Source: Nakamurella alba
GTDB lineage: Bacteria; Actinomycetota; Actinomycetes; Mycobacteriales; Nakamurellaceae
DNA: 64,000 nucleotides
Assembly: GCF_009707545.1 (NCBI RefSeq)
Contig: NZ_WLYK01000006.1
Location: forward strand, 124,001 to 188,000
Reading direction: 5' to 3'
Of this stretch, positions 54,267 to 63,860 are shown in pieces (the first letter of the stretch is position 1; each line of letters opens with the position of its first letter). Below the pieces are notes generated by a model that saw only the letters and a program-made list of their open reading frames with translations, had not been told where the DNA came from and ran no database searches. The position numbers and the translations under genes were made by a program.

Positions 54267-54767
54267 ATGTCCGCACCCGAATCGCCGGCTGAGTGGTGGC
54301 CACCTCCTGAGCTGGTCGATGTGCTGACGGCGCAGGCAGCTGCGCTGGCCGGTAACCGACTCGAAGCAGAAGACGTCCTGGCGGACGCCTTGGTCGCGTT
54401 GTGGTGCAAGCGTGCGTTGGTCGCCAAGGCGAGGAACACCGAGGCGTACGCGCGGCAGGTCCTCACCCGAACGTTCCTCAACAACCGAGCTGCGACAGCG
54501 AGGCGGCGCCGGCTCCAGCTGCGCCTGGCGCGCACTGCGACGCTGGTGGCTAGTCCGGCACCCGCCGACGCGGTTGACCAGGTCGAGTCTGTTCGCGCGA
54601 TGCTGGCCGTGCTCCCGACGAACGAACGTACCGCCATCGTGCTTCGCTACTACCTCGACCTGTCAGATCTCGACATCGCCGCGTCGATCGGATGCTCGGA
54701 AGACTCCGTCCGCAGCTACCTCAGCCGGGGCCGGGCGCGGCTCCGCAGTCATCTGGTGTCTTCATGA
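54267..54767 (+). CDS. ECF sigma factor
   Basis: 166 residues. Region 2 (EDVLADALVALWCKRAL, TEAYARQVLTRTFLNN) and region 4 (LPTNERTAIVLRYYLDLSDLDIAASIGCSEDSVRSYLSRGR) are complete; SigE/Streptomyces-type small ECF. ATG 54267 is chosen where the conserved sequence begins. Its neighbour is a one-span protein, the usual place of an anti-sigma factor. Confidence 0.88.
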   Translation: MSAPESPAEWWPPPELVDVLTAQAAALAGNRLEAEDVLADALVALWCKRALVAKARNTEAYARQVLTRTFLNNRAATARRRRLQLRLARTATLVASPAPADAVDQVESVRAMLAVLPTNERTAIVLRYYLDLSDLDIAASIGCSEDSVRSYLSRGRARLRSHLVSS

Positions 54768-54804
54768 CCTCGACCAATGACCACCCCGAAAGGACTCTCA
54801 CGCC

Positions 54805-55449
54805 GTGGCCACCGATAAGGACATCAAGCAAGCGATCCTGCGCGATGTGCAGGAATCATCGCCCAACACGGCGCGGGCAGAAGCCCGCGCGCGTGACCGC
54901 GTCACCGCAATCCGCACCCGGCGAGGCCGATTCCTGCCGTTCGCGGTAGCAGCCGCTGTGTTTGTGGTCGCCGCGGGCATCACCAGCGCGTTGGTCTGGA
55001 GCAAACCGCGCTCGGAACCGGCTGCCGCGGGCCGAGCCGCGACTGGTAGCGATGTCACTGGCACGTGGCAGGTCATCTCCTACACGATCAGCGAGCGCAC
55101 CCGCACCCCGAACCCCGACTACCCGCTCAGACTTACGCTGGAGGCACCTACCAACGACGGGGCGATCGCCGTGGTGACCAATACCTGTACACCTTCGACC
55201 GCGCAGTGGAAGCTTGACGGAGCTACGTTGTCGCTGATCGATGGCTGGGCAACGCCCGCAATACCGTGCCCTCCCGGGTCGCCGGACTTCGACACGGTGA
55301 TCGCGCCAGGATTTCTCGACCTGAGTAACAGCTGGGTCTCCGGTGCTGATATCTCGCTCAGCGCAAGTGGTAGCGACATGACCCTCACCACGAGCACGGG
55401 CACGGCCAAGTTCTCAAGAGTTACGCCGGCGACTGGTACTACCAGTTGA
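54805..55449 (+). CDS. One-span membrane protein, anti-sigma-like position
   Basis: 214 residues. N-terminal cytosolic helix, one span (LPFAVAAAVFVVAAGITSALVW), and an outer beta-rich domain of META/HslJ-like form (VTGTWQVISYTI, GATLSLIDGWATP). No zinc-binding anti-sigma motif (HxxxCxxC) is seen, so anti-sigma activity is inference from its place after the ECF gene. GTG 54805. Confidence 0.65.
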   Translation: MATDKDIKQAILRDVQESSPNTARAEARARDRVTAIRTRRGRFLPFAVAAAVFVVAAGITSALVWSKPRSEPAAAGRAATGSDVTGTWQVISYTISERTRTPNPDYPLRLTLEAPTNDGAIAVVTNTCTPSTAQWKLDGATLSLIDGWATPAIPCPPGSPDFDTVIAPGFLDLSNSWVSGADISLSASGSDMTLTTSTGTAKFSRVTPATGTTS

Positions 55450-56788
55450 AGTACACATTGTGCCGCGAAGCCATGTCGCGCGCGAGCGTGATGTAACCCC
55501 AGGGGCCGCACTGCGAGCCGGTCGACATCCAGGACGGGCAGTACCCGGACTGCGCACTGACCAACGAGATCGTTCCGTAGGCGAGAGCTTGGGTGTTGCC
55601 ATTCGTGTTCCTGAACACCGGGCCTCCGCTGTCGCCGCGGGCGATAAGCCAGGTTCCGTCGAACGAGCTGATCAGGCTGCCGCTCGCTGTGGTGGTCTCA
55701 CCGGTCGGCTTGGGTAGGGTCCAAGTCCGGCCGGTGCCCAGCTGGCCGTTGCAACGCGCGTAGGACTTCGCACCACTCAAGCAAAGCCGGTCGCCTGCGT
55801 TCGGGAGTGACATCCCCACGACCAGCTTGCTCTGCGTACCGTTAGGGTAGGCGCCGTCAAAGATGCGCGGGGCGCTTGAGGCACCGCTACGCACCTTGAT
55901 GTACGAGGAATCGGTGTAACCATCCTCCGAGGACACCGTTCCCAATGGCGCGCCAGCACCCGTGTTCACCGTGTGGTTGTTCGACGGGATGCAGTGCCAG
56001 GCTGTTGTCTGGTAGTACGAGCTCGTCTGCGTGGAACGCACGCTAAATCCCGTACTACATCCTGAGGGCGATATCAGGGATCCCCCATAGTAGGGGGAAG
56101 TATCTGCCGTTCTGCTCGCCGGCTGGAGCTGGCCGACCATCTTCGAGTACCGGACCTTGGCGAAGAGATTCGCCAGATCCGGGTCTTCCTTCACATCGGC
56201 CGACAAGGCAGTGTTGATCCCGGATTCGGGTGACGTCTCGGCATACCAGACGGTGAAGGTGCCACCAGGTAAATCGGTGCCCCACGATGCCACGTCTGAA
56301 CCGAAGACGTTCGTCGTGGTCGCCACATCGATGAGCGTGGCATCAAGCCGAGACACCTCTCTCGACGTCAGCTCCGCGGTCTGGAAGCTAATCGTGATCT
56401 GTCCAGCGACCGCCCGGTACCCACCCAGAATGTCGGAGCCCGCCATCGGGTCGCCCTGACGAAACACGGTAATCGTAGTGTCCAGCGGATCCACCAGCAG
56501 GTCACTGAATGCCGGGTCGGACGACACGCCGTACTCCCGGATCTTGTCGGCGATCGGATCCAAGACTTCCTGGTTGTGGATGATCGTCAAATCATCGCCC
56601 CCGGCAGGTCGGACTGACAACCGTGTGCCGCCATCGTGGCCCATCGTGGCACCTGCCGGCAGCGCAACGCCTGCCCCCAGGATCGCAGCCAACAGGATGA
56701 CCGGGCACCCAGCAGCCAATGTTCGCCTGACGCGTAGCGTCCTCCTCCGCGCCCCAACCCGCACTCGCGCTGCCCCGTGTGATTTCAA
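55439..56788 (-). CDS. Exported trypsin-like serine protease
   Basis: 449 residues. A signal or anchor segment near the N-terminus (LAAGCPVILLAAILGAGVALP), a propeptide-like region, then a chymotrypsin-fold protease with TTAWHC (His) and ARGDSGGPVF (Ser), as in streptogrisin-like enzymes. The start is uncertain: TTG 56788 has GGAG seven bases before it, ATG 56830 does not. Its 3' end overlaps the anti-sigma-like gene by 11 bases, convergent. A decayed IS256 starts 105 bases upstream. Confidence 0.85.
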   Translation of the reverse strand: MKSHGAARVRVGARRRTLRVRRTLAAGCPVILLAAILGAGVALPAGATMGHDGGTRLSVRPAGGDDLTIIHNQEVLDPIADKIREYGVSSDPAFSDLLVDPLDTTITVFRQGDPMAGSDILGGYRAVAGQITISFQTAELTSREVSRLDATLIDVATTTNVFGSDVASWGTDLPGGTFTVWYAETSPESGINTALSADVKEDPDLANLFAKVRYSKMVGQLQPASRTADTSPYYGGSLISPSGCSTGFSVRSTQTSSYYQTTAWHCIPSNNHTVNTGAGAPLGTVSSEDGYTDSSYIKVRSGASSAPRIFDGAYPNGTQSKLVVGMSLPNAGDRLCLSGAKSYARCNGQLGTGRTWTLPKPTGETTTASGSLISSFDGTWLIARGDSGGPVFRNTNGNTQALAYGTISLVSAQSGYCPSWMSTGSQCGPWGYITLARDMASRHNVYFNW

Positions 56789-56934
56789 GGTCGTCTCCGT
56801 TCCTATAAACGCACAGGTCAGCGTGCGCATTAGCTGCAGTGTCCTCGCTGGACCCGACGGAGTCCAGTGGCTCCACCCAGATTCTCCGTGGTTGCGCACT
56901 GAATCCCCGGCATGTCCGGGAGCGTCAGATCTTC

Positions 56935-58337
56935 GGTGTAAATGATCATGTGTTCTCAATTGGTGGTGGCTGGCTGGATCCGGCCCTCGAAGGTGATCGC
57001 GAAGGCGTTCAAAGCCGGTTTCCACCGGATCACCCATCGTGCCCTTCCCTTCCCCGCCGGGTCCAGCGATCTGGTGACCAGGTAGAGGCACTTGAGCGCT
57101 GCCTCTTGTTCGGGAAGTGCCCCCAGGCGCGCACCGCGCGCCGGTAGCGGGTGTTCAGGGACTCGATCGAGTTGGTGGCGGGAGATGATCCGGCGGATCT
57201 CCACGTCGTAGTCCAGGAACGGTACGAACTCTGGCCACGCCGAGTTCCAGAGCCTGATCACCGCCGGGTAGCGGGCGCCCCACTGCTGATCGATCTCCTC
57301 GAACCGGGGCCTTGGCGGCGGGCTCGGTCGCTGCGGTGTAGATCGGCTTCAGATCCCTGGCCAACGCGTCCCGATGCTGCCTCGGGACGTAGCGAAAACT
57401 GTTGCGCAGCAGATGGATCACGCACGTCTGCACGATCGTCCGGGGCCACACCGCCTCCACCGAATGCGGCAGTCCCTTCAGGCCGTCGCAGACCAGGATG
57501 CACACGTCCTCCACGCCGCGGTTGCCCACCTCGGTCAGCACCTGCAGCCAGAACGTCGCCCCCTCACCGCCGCCATCGCCCCACCCACAGGCCCAGGATG
57601 TCCCTTCCCCGGTGCACGACACGCCGATCGCGGCGTAGACCGGCCGGTTCGTGACCTGCGCGTCGCGGACCTTGACCATGATCGATGGGGGCACCTCCGC
57701 GCTTGCGGGGGACGATGAATACGACCGGATACACCTTGTCCAGGGGGCGATCTCGCCAATCCGACATGTCCTCCAGGACCTTGTCGGTGATCTTGGAGAT
57801 AGTCTCCTTCGACACCTGGGCACCTGGGGGCACCTCCCGCTTGCGGGGGAAGATCTCGGCGAAGTGCGCGGCGATCTCACCCGTAGTCGGGCCCCGCGCC
57901 GTCAGCGACAACACGATCTGATCCACCCCGGTCAGCCGCCGCTGCCGCTTGCGCGCGATCGCCGGCTCGAACGAGCCGTCCCGGTCCCGGGGCACCTCGA
58001 TCTGCACAGGCCCGATCTGGATTGAACACGGTCTTGGACCGGGTGCCGTTCCGTGAGTTCTCACCGTTGCGGCCAGCCGGCTGGTGGCGCTCGTCGCCCA
58101 GGTGATCGGTCATCTCCGCCTCCAGGGCGGGTCCCGGGCACTGCTTGGTCAACCCGGTCAACTGACCTCCCGGGCCGATCAACTCCCGGCCTTCCTGGCG
58201 GGCCTGCGCCACCAGGGCCTGCGCGAACTGCTGCTGGTCCATCCAGCCCGCTGACGTCGATGTCATGCCAACAAGCGTGTCCGACATGTCCGATCCTCCC
58301 CGCCAGGCGCACCCGGCGTGTCTGGATCACTTACACC
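56935..58337. mobile_element. Decayed IS256-family element
   Basis: Inverted ends GGTGTAAATGATC (56935) and the complement of GGTGTAAGTGATCC (58337), 1,403 bases. No 8-base target duplication is seen, so it has been altered since insertion. Confidence 0.75.
56956..58287 (-). pseudogene. IS256-family transposase, several frameshifts
   Basis: Pieces in order on the leftward strand: MDQQQFAQALVAQARQEGR; VPRDRDGSFEPAIARKRQRR with VDQIVLSLTARGPTTGEIAAH; GVEDVCILVCDGLKGLP with VVQTCVIHLLRNSFRYV-type text; and ALKCLYLVTRSLDP with WKPALNAFAITFEGR. They lie in three frames, so no full transposase can be made. Confidence 0.85.
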
Positions 58338-58836
58338 GATGACCTGACAATTCCAAATGTGCCGGCGAACGCAGCCGACCGACGAATGCGTTCACCGCCG
58401 AAGGCATCGCCCGCGTTTCAACGACCGGCGACTGACCTGTCATTCATCCCACGACCTGCCCACCCCACCCGTTTTCCCGCAGGTCACAGACACACGCCGG
58501 CCCGAATCCGGAAACGGGCGCCCACCGGCCACGCACCGCTCAGCGGCCGGCCAGATCCACAGGACGAGACCGACCGGATACCGGGCGAGGTGATCGGCAG
58601 TGCGCCGGGTAGACCGCTTCCACTGGCTGAGCGGACGGTCGTGACAGGTCGTGACCACTCCGCGCCAGCTTCCTCCACCGACGGTCAGCAGTGCCATTGG
58701 AGCTTCACATCGGTTGCAGGACAGAAGGTTCGAAGCTATCCACATTCTTCCGAAGAGCGAAACCGGTTGTCGCCGCTCGTCTCTACGCTGGTCCGAGCCG
58801 GTCAATTCCCCGGCGCTTCGGAGCAGGAGACCGAGC
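58338..58836. other. Integrase upstream region
   Basis: 499 bases. A hairpin with arms GAACGCA/TGCGTTC occurs near 58365-58392. No gene recognised; it should contain the integrase promoter. Confidence 0.45.
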
Positions 58837-59961
58837 ATGGCAACAGTCGAGTCGTACCGGACCCGCCTCGGCGACAAGAGGTACCGGGTGCGCTACCGCA
58901 CGCCCGACCGGAAGCAGACGGACCGCCGCGGGTTCAAGACGAAGCGCGCGGCCGAAGAGTTCGCGTCGAGCGTCGAGGTGTCCAAACTGCGCGGTGAGTA
59001 CATCCGCCCGAAGGACACCCGGGCGACGATCGGCGTGCTCGGCGTCGAATGGCTGGCCCGGCAGACCCACCTCAAGCCGTCGGCGCTCCACTCGGTCGAG
59101 TCGGCGTGGAGGGTGCACGTCCGTCCTCGGTGGGCCGGGTTGACCGTCACCGATCTCCGGCCCACCCAGATCCAGGCGTGGGTCTCCGAGCTGACCGGTC
59201 AACGATCCGCGACCACCGTGATCCGGGTGTTCGGCGTCCTGTCCGCGATCCTGGACGACGCGGTACGGGACCGCAGGCTCCTCTCAAACCCGGCACGCGG
59301 CACCAAACTGCCACGCAAGACGCGCAAGGAGAACCGGTACCTCACCCACCATCAGGTCCACGAGCTCGCCGAGCAAGCCGGCGAGCACGCGCCGATGGTG
59401 CTCCTGCTGGCCTACTGCGGGCTCCGCTTCGGCGAGGCTGCCGCTCTCCGCGTCCGGGATTGCGACTTCCGGCGGAGGAGGGTCACGGTCGCGCAGAACG
59501 CTGTCGAGGTCGGCGGAAGGACGGTCGTGGGCACGCCGAAGAACCACCGGCACCGTGTCGTCCCGATCCCTCACTTCCTGGCCGACCACCTCGCCCGGCT
59601 GTGCGAAGGCAAGGACCGGGACGCCCTGCTGTTCCCCGGCCCGTCCGGCACGCACATGCACCCGCCCCGAGGGACGCGCGGCTGGTTCGAGGGCGCCCGG
59701 CTACGGGCCGGGCTCGAACGGCTCACTCCGCATGACCTCCGGCACACCGCCGCATCCCTCGCCGTCTCCGCCGGCGCCAACGTCAAGGCCGTCCAACGGA
59801 TGCTCGGCCACTCCTCCGCTGCCATGACACTGGACGTCTACGCCGACCTGTTCGACGACGATCTCGACGCCGTCGCGAGGGCCATGGATCACGCAGCGGC
59901 TTCCGCAAGTGTGGGCAAAATGTGGGCAAAATCTTCCGGACACCCTTTGGGCGATGCCTGA
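58837..59961 (+). CDS. int: Tyrosine integrase
   Basis: 374 residues. An N-terminal arm-binding domain (GDKRYRVRYRTPDRKQTDRR), SAM-like core, and the catalytic domain with LAYCGLRFGEAAAL (Arg), HDLRHTAASLA (His-Arg) and LGHSSAAMTLDVYADLF (His...Tyr). AGGAG before ATG 58837. It ends 12 bases before attR, and its last codons overlap one of the arm-type repeats. Confidence 0.95.
   Translation: MATVESYRTRLGDKRYRVRYRTPDRKQTDRRGFKTKRAAEEFASSVEVSKLRGEYIRPKDTRATIGVLGVEWLARQTHLKPSALHSVESAWRVHVRPRWAGLTVTDLRPTQIQAWVSELTGQRSATTVIRVFGVLSAILDDAVRDRRLLSNPARGTKLPRKTRKENRYLTHHQVHELAEQAGEHAPMVLLLAYCGLRFGEAAALRVRDCDFRRRRVTVAQNAVEVGGRTVVGTPKNHRHRVVPIPHFLADHLARLCEGKDRDALLFPGPSGTHMHPPRGTRGWFEGARLRAGLERLTPHDLRHTAASLAVSAGANVKAVQRMLGHSSAAMTLDVYADLFDDDLDAVARAMDHAAASASVGKMWAKSSGHPLGDA
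59909..59931. promoter_or_regulatory. Right integrase arm-type sites
   Basis: Two tandem TGTGGGCAAAA copies, identical to the pair at 45978, inside the 3' end of int. Confidence 0.55.
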
Positions 59962-59973
59962 ACAAACTAGCAA

Positions 59974-60048
59974 AACAGCCCCTGACCTGCGGTTTCCCGC
60001 GAGGATCAGGGGCTGCTGCGTGGCGGTAGCGATGGGATTTGAACCCAT
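59974..60048. repeat. attR of the integrative element
   Basis: Second copy of the 75-bp repeat; it overlaps the 3' half of the intact tRNA-Ser and its terminator stem. Confidence 0.93.
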
Positions 60049-60110
60049 GGAACGCTTTCACGCTCACACGCTTTCGAGGCGTGCTCCTTAGGCCGCTCGG
60101 ACACGCTACC
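60021..60110 (-). tRNA. tRNA-Ser (anticodon CGA)
   Basis: Acceptor arms GGTAGCG/CGCTACC, discriminator G and encoded CCA. D-arm, anticodon stem CACGC/GCGTG around CTCGAAA (CGA), a long variable arm typical of serine, and the T-arm GGGTTCAAATCCC. Host gene of the integration. Confidence 0.95.
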
Positions 60111-60168
60111 GGCGAAGACTTTACCGGACCCGCCGGAGTGCTCCGGACCGTCACGAGGCCGCCGCGAC

Positions 60169-61089
60169 TCAGAGCTCCGGGCGCGCGGCGGGCCGTCGCT
60201 GCCAGGTGGTCCACAGCGGCCGGTACCCCATCCGCGACCAGAAAGGTCCGGATCGGGGATTGGGCACGGCGTAGTGCAGGAGGGTCAGCGGCACACCGGC
60301 CGCGTCGATCCGGGCGTGCGCCTTCCCGACCAGCGCGGCGCCGACACCGCTGCCCCGCTCCTTCGGTTCGACGTACATCCCGCTCAGGTACGCCGCCTCC
60401 GCGCCGGCACTGCTCATCGGCACGATCCACGCCGCCTGCTCCGGACGGTTCACCTGCACGAACCCGACCGCGCGCGGCTCCCCGGCCACCAGTGTCCAGC
60501 CCGGCGCCCCGGCGAGGGTGGTCTCCAGACCCTCGCGCAGCCGCTCCCGCTGCCCGGGCCGGCTGGTCACCACTCCGTTGTGCGCGTCGGTGTCGACCAG
60601 GGCGTCGTTCAGGTCGGCCAGCTGATCCAGGTCGGCGACAACGGCCTCACGCACCGGCACGTCCGATCCGGCCGGGGTCGAGGTGCCGGCCCGGCGGGCT
60701 GCCACCACGATCAGCGGCGCGAAACCGAGCTCGACCAGCGGCAACCGGACCACCGGGTCCCGGCTCGGCACGGTCACCGACGCACTGGTGTCCCAGTCAC
60801 CTACCCGGACGTCGAGCGCTCCCAACCACTCGTGCAGCAGCTCGCGCAGCACCCCGGCCCGGTCCGGACCGGCCAGCCTGACGGTCAGCATGTGCCGGCG
60901 CAGCGCGCCCCACATCGCAAGCGGGTCCTCCGCACCGACCTCCCCGTACCGGGCCAGCGCCTGTCCGGCGGACGGCCCGGCCGTGACACTCAGCAGCCGG
61001 GCCGGCGGTTCGACGGGCAGTGGTCCGGTCTCCGGGAGCAGCGGGTCCAGTCCGGCCAGCACCCGGTCGTGTTCGGCGACGACGTCCAC
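60169..61089 (-). CDS. GNAT acetyltransferase
   Basis: 306 residues. The N-terminal half is an unknown alpha/beta domain; the C-terminal half is GNAT, with YLSGMYVEPKERGSGVGAAL (acetyl-CoA loop) and LLHYAVPNPRSGPFWSRMGY. Substrate unknown. GTG 61089 opens VDVVAEHDRVLAGLDP. Confidence 0.82.
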   Translation of the reverse strand: MDVVAEHDRVLAGLDPLLPETGPLPVEPPARLLSVTAGPSAGQALARYGEVGAEDPLAMWGALRRHMLTVRLAGPDRAGVLRELLHEWLGALDVRVGDWDTSASVTVPSRDPVVRLPLVELGFAPLIVVAARRAGTSTPAGSDVPVREAVVADLDQLADLNDALVDTDAHNGVVTSRPGQRERLREGLETTLAGAPGWTLVAGEPRAVGFVQVNRPEQAAWIVPMSSAGAEAAYLSGMYVEPKERGSGVGAALVGKAHARIDAAGVPLTLLHYAVPNPRSGPFWSRMGYRPLWTTWQRRPAARPEL

Positions 61090-61156
61090 CCGGCCAGCCT
61101 GCCACCATCGGCCCGGCCCTGCCCGACCGGCTCGGATCAGCAGAAACAGGAGGACC

Positions 61157-61639
61157 TCAGCGGCGACGCGCGAAGAACGCGGTGAGCGGTGCCGCACACT
61201 CGGTGGCCAGCACACTCCCCCGCACCTCGACCCGATGGGTCAGCCGACTGTCCCGCAGCACGTCCCACAACGACCCTGCCGCACCGGTTTTCGGCTCCCA
61301 GCAGCCGAAGACCAGCCGGGACACCCGGGCCTGCACGATCGCGCCGGCGCACATGGTGCACGGTTCGCAGGTCACCGCCAGGGTGCAGCCGGACAGGTTC
61401 CAGCCGCCGAAGGCGGCCGCTCCGGCCCGCAGCACCAGGATCTCGGCATGGGCGGTCGGATCGCCGGTTGCCTCGCGGGCGTTGGACGCCGCGGCCAGGA
61501 TCCGTCCGTCGGGCGCCGCCAGCACCGCACCGATCGGCACGTCCGGATCGTCGCCGCCGGGAACGGCGGCCAGAGCGGCGCGGACCAGGTCCTCGTCGCC
61601 GGGGTCCCCGCGCAGGTCGGGGATCGCCCCCGGGATCAG
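61157..61639 (-). CDS. tadA: tRNA-specific adenosine deaminase
   Basis: About 160 residues. Converts A34 to inosine in tRNA(Arg). Zinc/active site: PTAHAEIL and CEPCTMCAGAI, both complete. The frame has no ATG, GTG or TTG before the conserved DEDLVRAAL; the nearest plausible start is CTG 61639, overlapping the stop of the upstream gene (CTGA) with GGAG just ahead. Coupled translation is therefore likely. Confidence 0.88.
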   Translation of the reverse strand: MIPGAIPDLRGDPGDEDLVRAALAAVPGGDDPDVPIGAVLAAPDGRILAAASNAREATGDPTAHAEILVLRAGAAAFGGWNLSGCTLAVTCEPCTMCAGAIVQARVSRLVFGCWEPKTGAAGSLWDVLRDSRLTHRVEVRGSVLATECAAPLTAFFARRR

Positions 61640-62133
61640 GCCTTCTCCAGCAGCGCGTCGAACTGGTCGGCGAACCCGCACCGCTGGGCGATCAGCCGCA
61701 ACTGCTCGTCCGGATACAGGTCGTCCTCGCCGACGATCAGCGTCATCTCCTGCTCGGGCACCCCGAGATCGGCCAGCACCGCGAGGTCGCCCTCCGGCCA
61801 CGGCTCGTCGTCGATCTCGTCGTCCTCGGGCAGCGGCACGTCGAGCAGGTCGAGCGCATCGGCGGCGATGTCGTAGTCGAGCGCCGCCGTCGCGTCGGAG
61901 ACCAGCAGCCCGGCCCCGCCCGGCACCGGCCGCACCACGACGAAGAACTCGTCGTCCACGGCGACCATCCCGAAGACCGCGCCCGTCGCACCGAGTCGGC
62001 GCAGGGCGGTCAGCAGGCCGTCCAGGTCGTCGACGAGTTCGTCGTCCAGCATGGACACCCGCCAACGGCCCTCCTCCCGGACGACCGCAGCAGCAAAGCC
62101 GGCCGGGTGGCCGGCGGAGGTAGAGGCGCTCAC
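61636..62133 (-). CDS. tRNA adenosine deaminase-associated protein
   Basis: 165 residues, acidic, no spans. It is the known actinobacterial partner in front of tadA: VREEGRWRVSMLDDEL, GMVAVDDEFFVVVRP, DLYPDEQLRLIAQRCGF. Biochemical role not known. GTG 62133; its stop overlaps the tadA start. Confidence 0.85.
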   Translation of the reverse strand: MSASTSAGHPAGFAAAVVREEGRWRVSMLDDELVDDLDGLLTALRRLGATGAVFGMVAVDDEFFVVVRPVPGGAGLLVSDATAALDYDIAADALDLLDVPLPEDDEIDDEPWPEGDLAVLADLGVPEQEMTLIVGEDDLYPDEQLRLIAQRCGFADQFDALLEKA

Positions 62134-62332
62134 CCGCAGAACGTTACGCAATCGGCCGTGGCCCGGCCATGCCGCCCGGCTGTGTTCCTCTCCGGGGTCG
62201 CCCGCCCATGGCTCGCACGGTCGAGCGCGGCCGGTCGGGTGACGGTCGCCGATGGTCGGCCACACGACCGGGGACACCGCCCACCCGTCGCCCCGGTATC
62301 GCGGCGGCGCGATCCGCGGGATCATGATCGGC

Positions 62333-63328
62333 ATGGCGGACCGTCCCTCCCTGCATGTGCTCGGCCTCGGCCTGATCGGCGGTTCCCTGCTGCGCGCCGC
62401 GGCGGCCACCCATGACGTCAGCGGCTGGTCACCCAGCGCCGACACCCGGGACGCGGCCGCCGCGGACGGTTTCCGGGTGGTCGCCGATCCGGAGACGCTG
62501 CTCGAGGAGGCCGACGCCGCCGACGGTCTCGTCGTCCTGGCCGCACCCGTGACGGCGTTCGGGGACCTGCTGCGGCGGGTGGACGCGGTGGCCCCCGAAG
62601 TCCGGCTGACCGATGTAGGGAGCGTCAAGGCCGCGGTGGAGGACCAGGTGGAGGCGCTGGCGCCGACCGCCCGGTTCATCGGTTCGCACCCGATGGCCGG
62701 GACCCAGCACTCGGGGTGGGCGGCCGGATCGGCGGACCTGTTCACCGGTGCCGCCTGGGTCACCACGCTCACCGAGGAGTCCGACCTCGACACCTGGATG
62801 TACGTGGCCGATCTCGCCCTCGGCCTGCAGTGCCGGGTGGTGCCGACGGAGGCGCCGGCGCACGACTCCGCGGTGGCCCTGGTCAGTCACCTCCCGCACC
62901 TGCTCGCGCTGGCACTGGCGCAGGTCGGCGCCGACGGCGGACCGCTGGCCTTGTCGCTGGCCGCCGGGTCCTTCGGCGACGGGACGCGGGTGGCGGCCAC
63001 CCGACCCGAGCTGATCCGGGCGATGTGCGAGACCAACAAGAAGGCCTTGGTGCCCGCGGTCGATGCCTTCCTCGGGGTGCTCGGGGTGGGCCGCGGGTCG
63101 CTCGCGTCCACCGGATCGCTGGTGAAGCTCACCGAGGCCGGGCACGCCGGCCGGATGCAGTTCGAGCAGCGCGGCGGCGGCCTGGAGCTGCTGACCCTGT
63201 CCGGCGACGACCTGATCGAGCAGCTGCTCTCGGTCGGCGCCTCCGGCGGTCACGTGACCGCGGTCCGGCGGGAGGGCGACGACGGCCCGGAGGTCGACGC
63301 CTACTACCCGGCCTACGACGACGACTGA
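62333..63328 (+). CDS. tyrA: Prephenate dehydrogenase
   Basis: 331 residues. Rossmann start LHVLGLGLIGGSLLRA, then LTDVGSVKAAV, FIGSHPMAGTQHSGW (substrate His), and PAHDSAVALVSHLPHL. Reaction: prephenate + NAD+ to 4-hydroxyphenylpyruvate in tyrosine synthesis. ATG 62333, or in-frame ATG 62324. Divergent from the deaminase-associated gene, a common actinobacterial arrangement. Confidence 0.93.
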   Translation: MADRPSLHVLGLGLIGGSLLRAAAATHDVSGWSPSADTRDAAAADGFRVVADPETLLEEADAADGLVVLAAPVTAFGDLLRRVDAVAPEVRLTDVGSVKAAVEDQVEALAPTARFIGSHPMAGTQHSGWAAGSADLFTGAAWVTTLTEESDLDTWMYVADLALGLQCRVVPTEAPAHDSAVALVSHLPHLLALALAQVGADGGPLALSLAAGSFGDGTRVAATRPELIRAMCETNKKALVPAVDAFLGVLGVGRGSLASTGSLVKLTEAGHAGRMQFEQRGGGLELLTLSGDDLIEQLLSVGASGGHVTAVRREGDDGPEVDAYYPAYDDD

Positions 63329-63352
63329 TCCAGCCCGAGCGGACGTCAGGGC

Positions 63353-63700
63353 CTAACGAGCCGCGGCGGGCAGGTTGTCCGCGGCCCAGACGGAGAGTTC
63401 GGTCAGCGCCGGCAACAGCGCCTGCCCGCGGTCGGTGAGTCGGTAGACCACGGTCACCGGCGGTCCCTCGCAGACCGTCCGCAGCACCAGCCCGGCCCGG
63501 CCCAGCTCGGCCAACCGGTCGGACAGCACCGAATCGCTGATCCCGCCGATGGCGCGCCGCACCTCGGAGAAGCTCGCGGATCCGCCGAGCAGGGTCCCGA
63601 GGATCACGCCGTTCCAGCGCTTACCGAGGAACTCGAAGGCGCGCGCCAGACCCGCATCGCACATGCGGGGGTCGTGGTGCGCATCACCGACGTCGGCCAT
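63353..63700 (-). CDS. HxlR-family regulator
   Basis: 115 residues. Winged HTH with FLGKRWNGVILGTLLGG, SFSEVRRAIGGISDSVLSDRL and YRLTDRGQAL. Cys14 in PRMCDAG could sense thiol or aldehyde stress. Divergent from a nitroreductase, which it probably controls. ATG 63700. Confidence 0.9.
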   Translation of the reverse strand: MADVGDAHHDPRMCDAGLARAFEFLGKRWNGVILGTLLGGSASFSEVRRAIGGISDSVLSDRLAELGRAGLVLRTVCEGPPVTVVYRLTDRGQALLPALTELSVWAADNLPAAAR

Positions 63701-63860
63701 GCAACCACTGTACCTGCGGTGCTACCTTCTGCCTGGGTACTTCGAAATTGCTAGCGACATCCGTCGTGCAAGTCACATCGAACTCCCCAGCAGCAATCAC
63801 CGAGCACGACAGTTCCGCGACCAGCGCCTGGCCGGTCGCCGACAGAAAGCCGATACACCG

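Larger units (their letters stand above)
45813..60048. mobile_element. 14.2-kb integrative (mobilisable) element in tRNA-Ser
   Basis: Bounded by the 75-bp att repeats, with tyrosine integrase at the tRNA end, a MobP-type relaxase, a broken ArdC-type antirestriction gene, an XRE-ImmA/PIN operon, a sigma factor unit and three insertion sequences or their remains. No VirB4-like, FtsK-like or coupling protein is present, so it is at best mobilisable by others. Confidence 0.9.

Noticed and set aside
56935..58337. Active IS256
   Set aside because: Transposase split over three frames and no target duplication.
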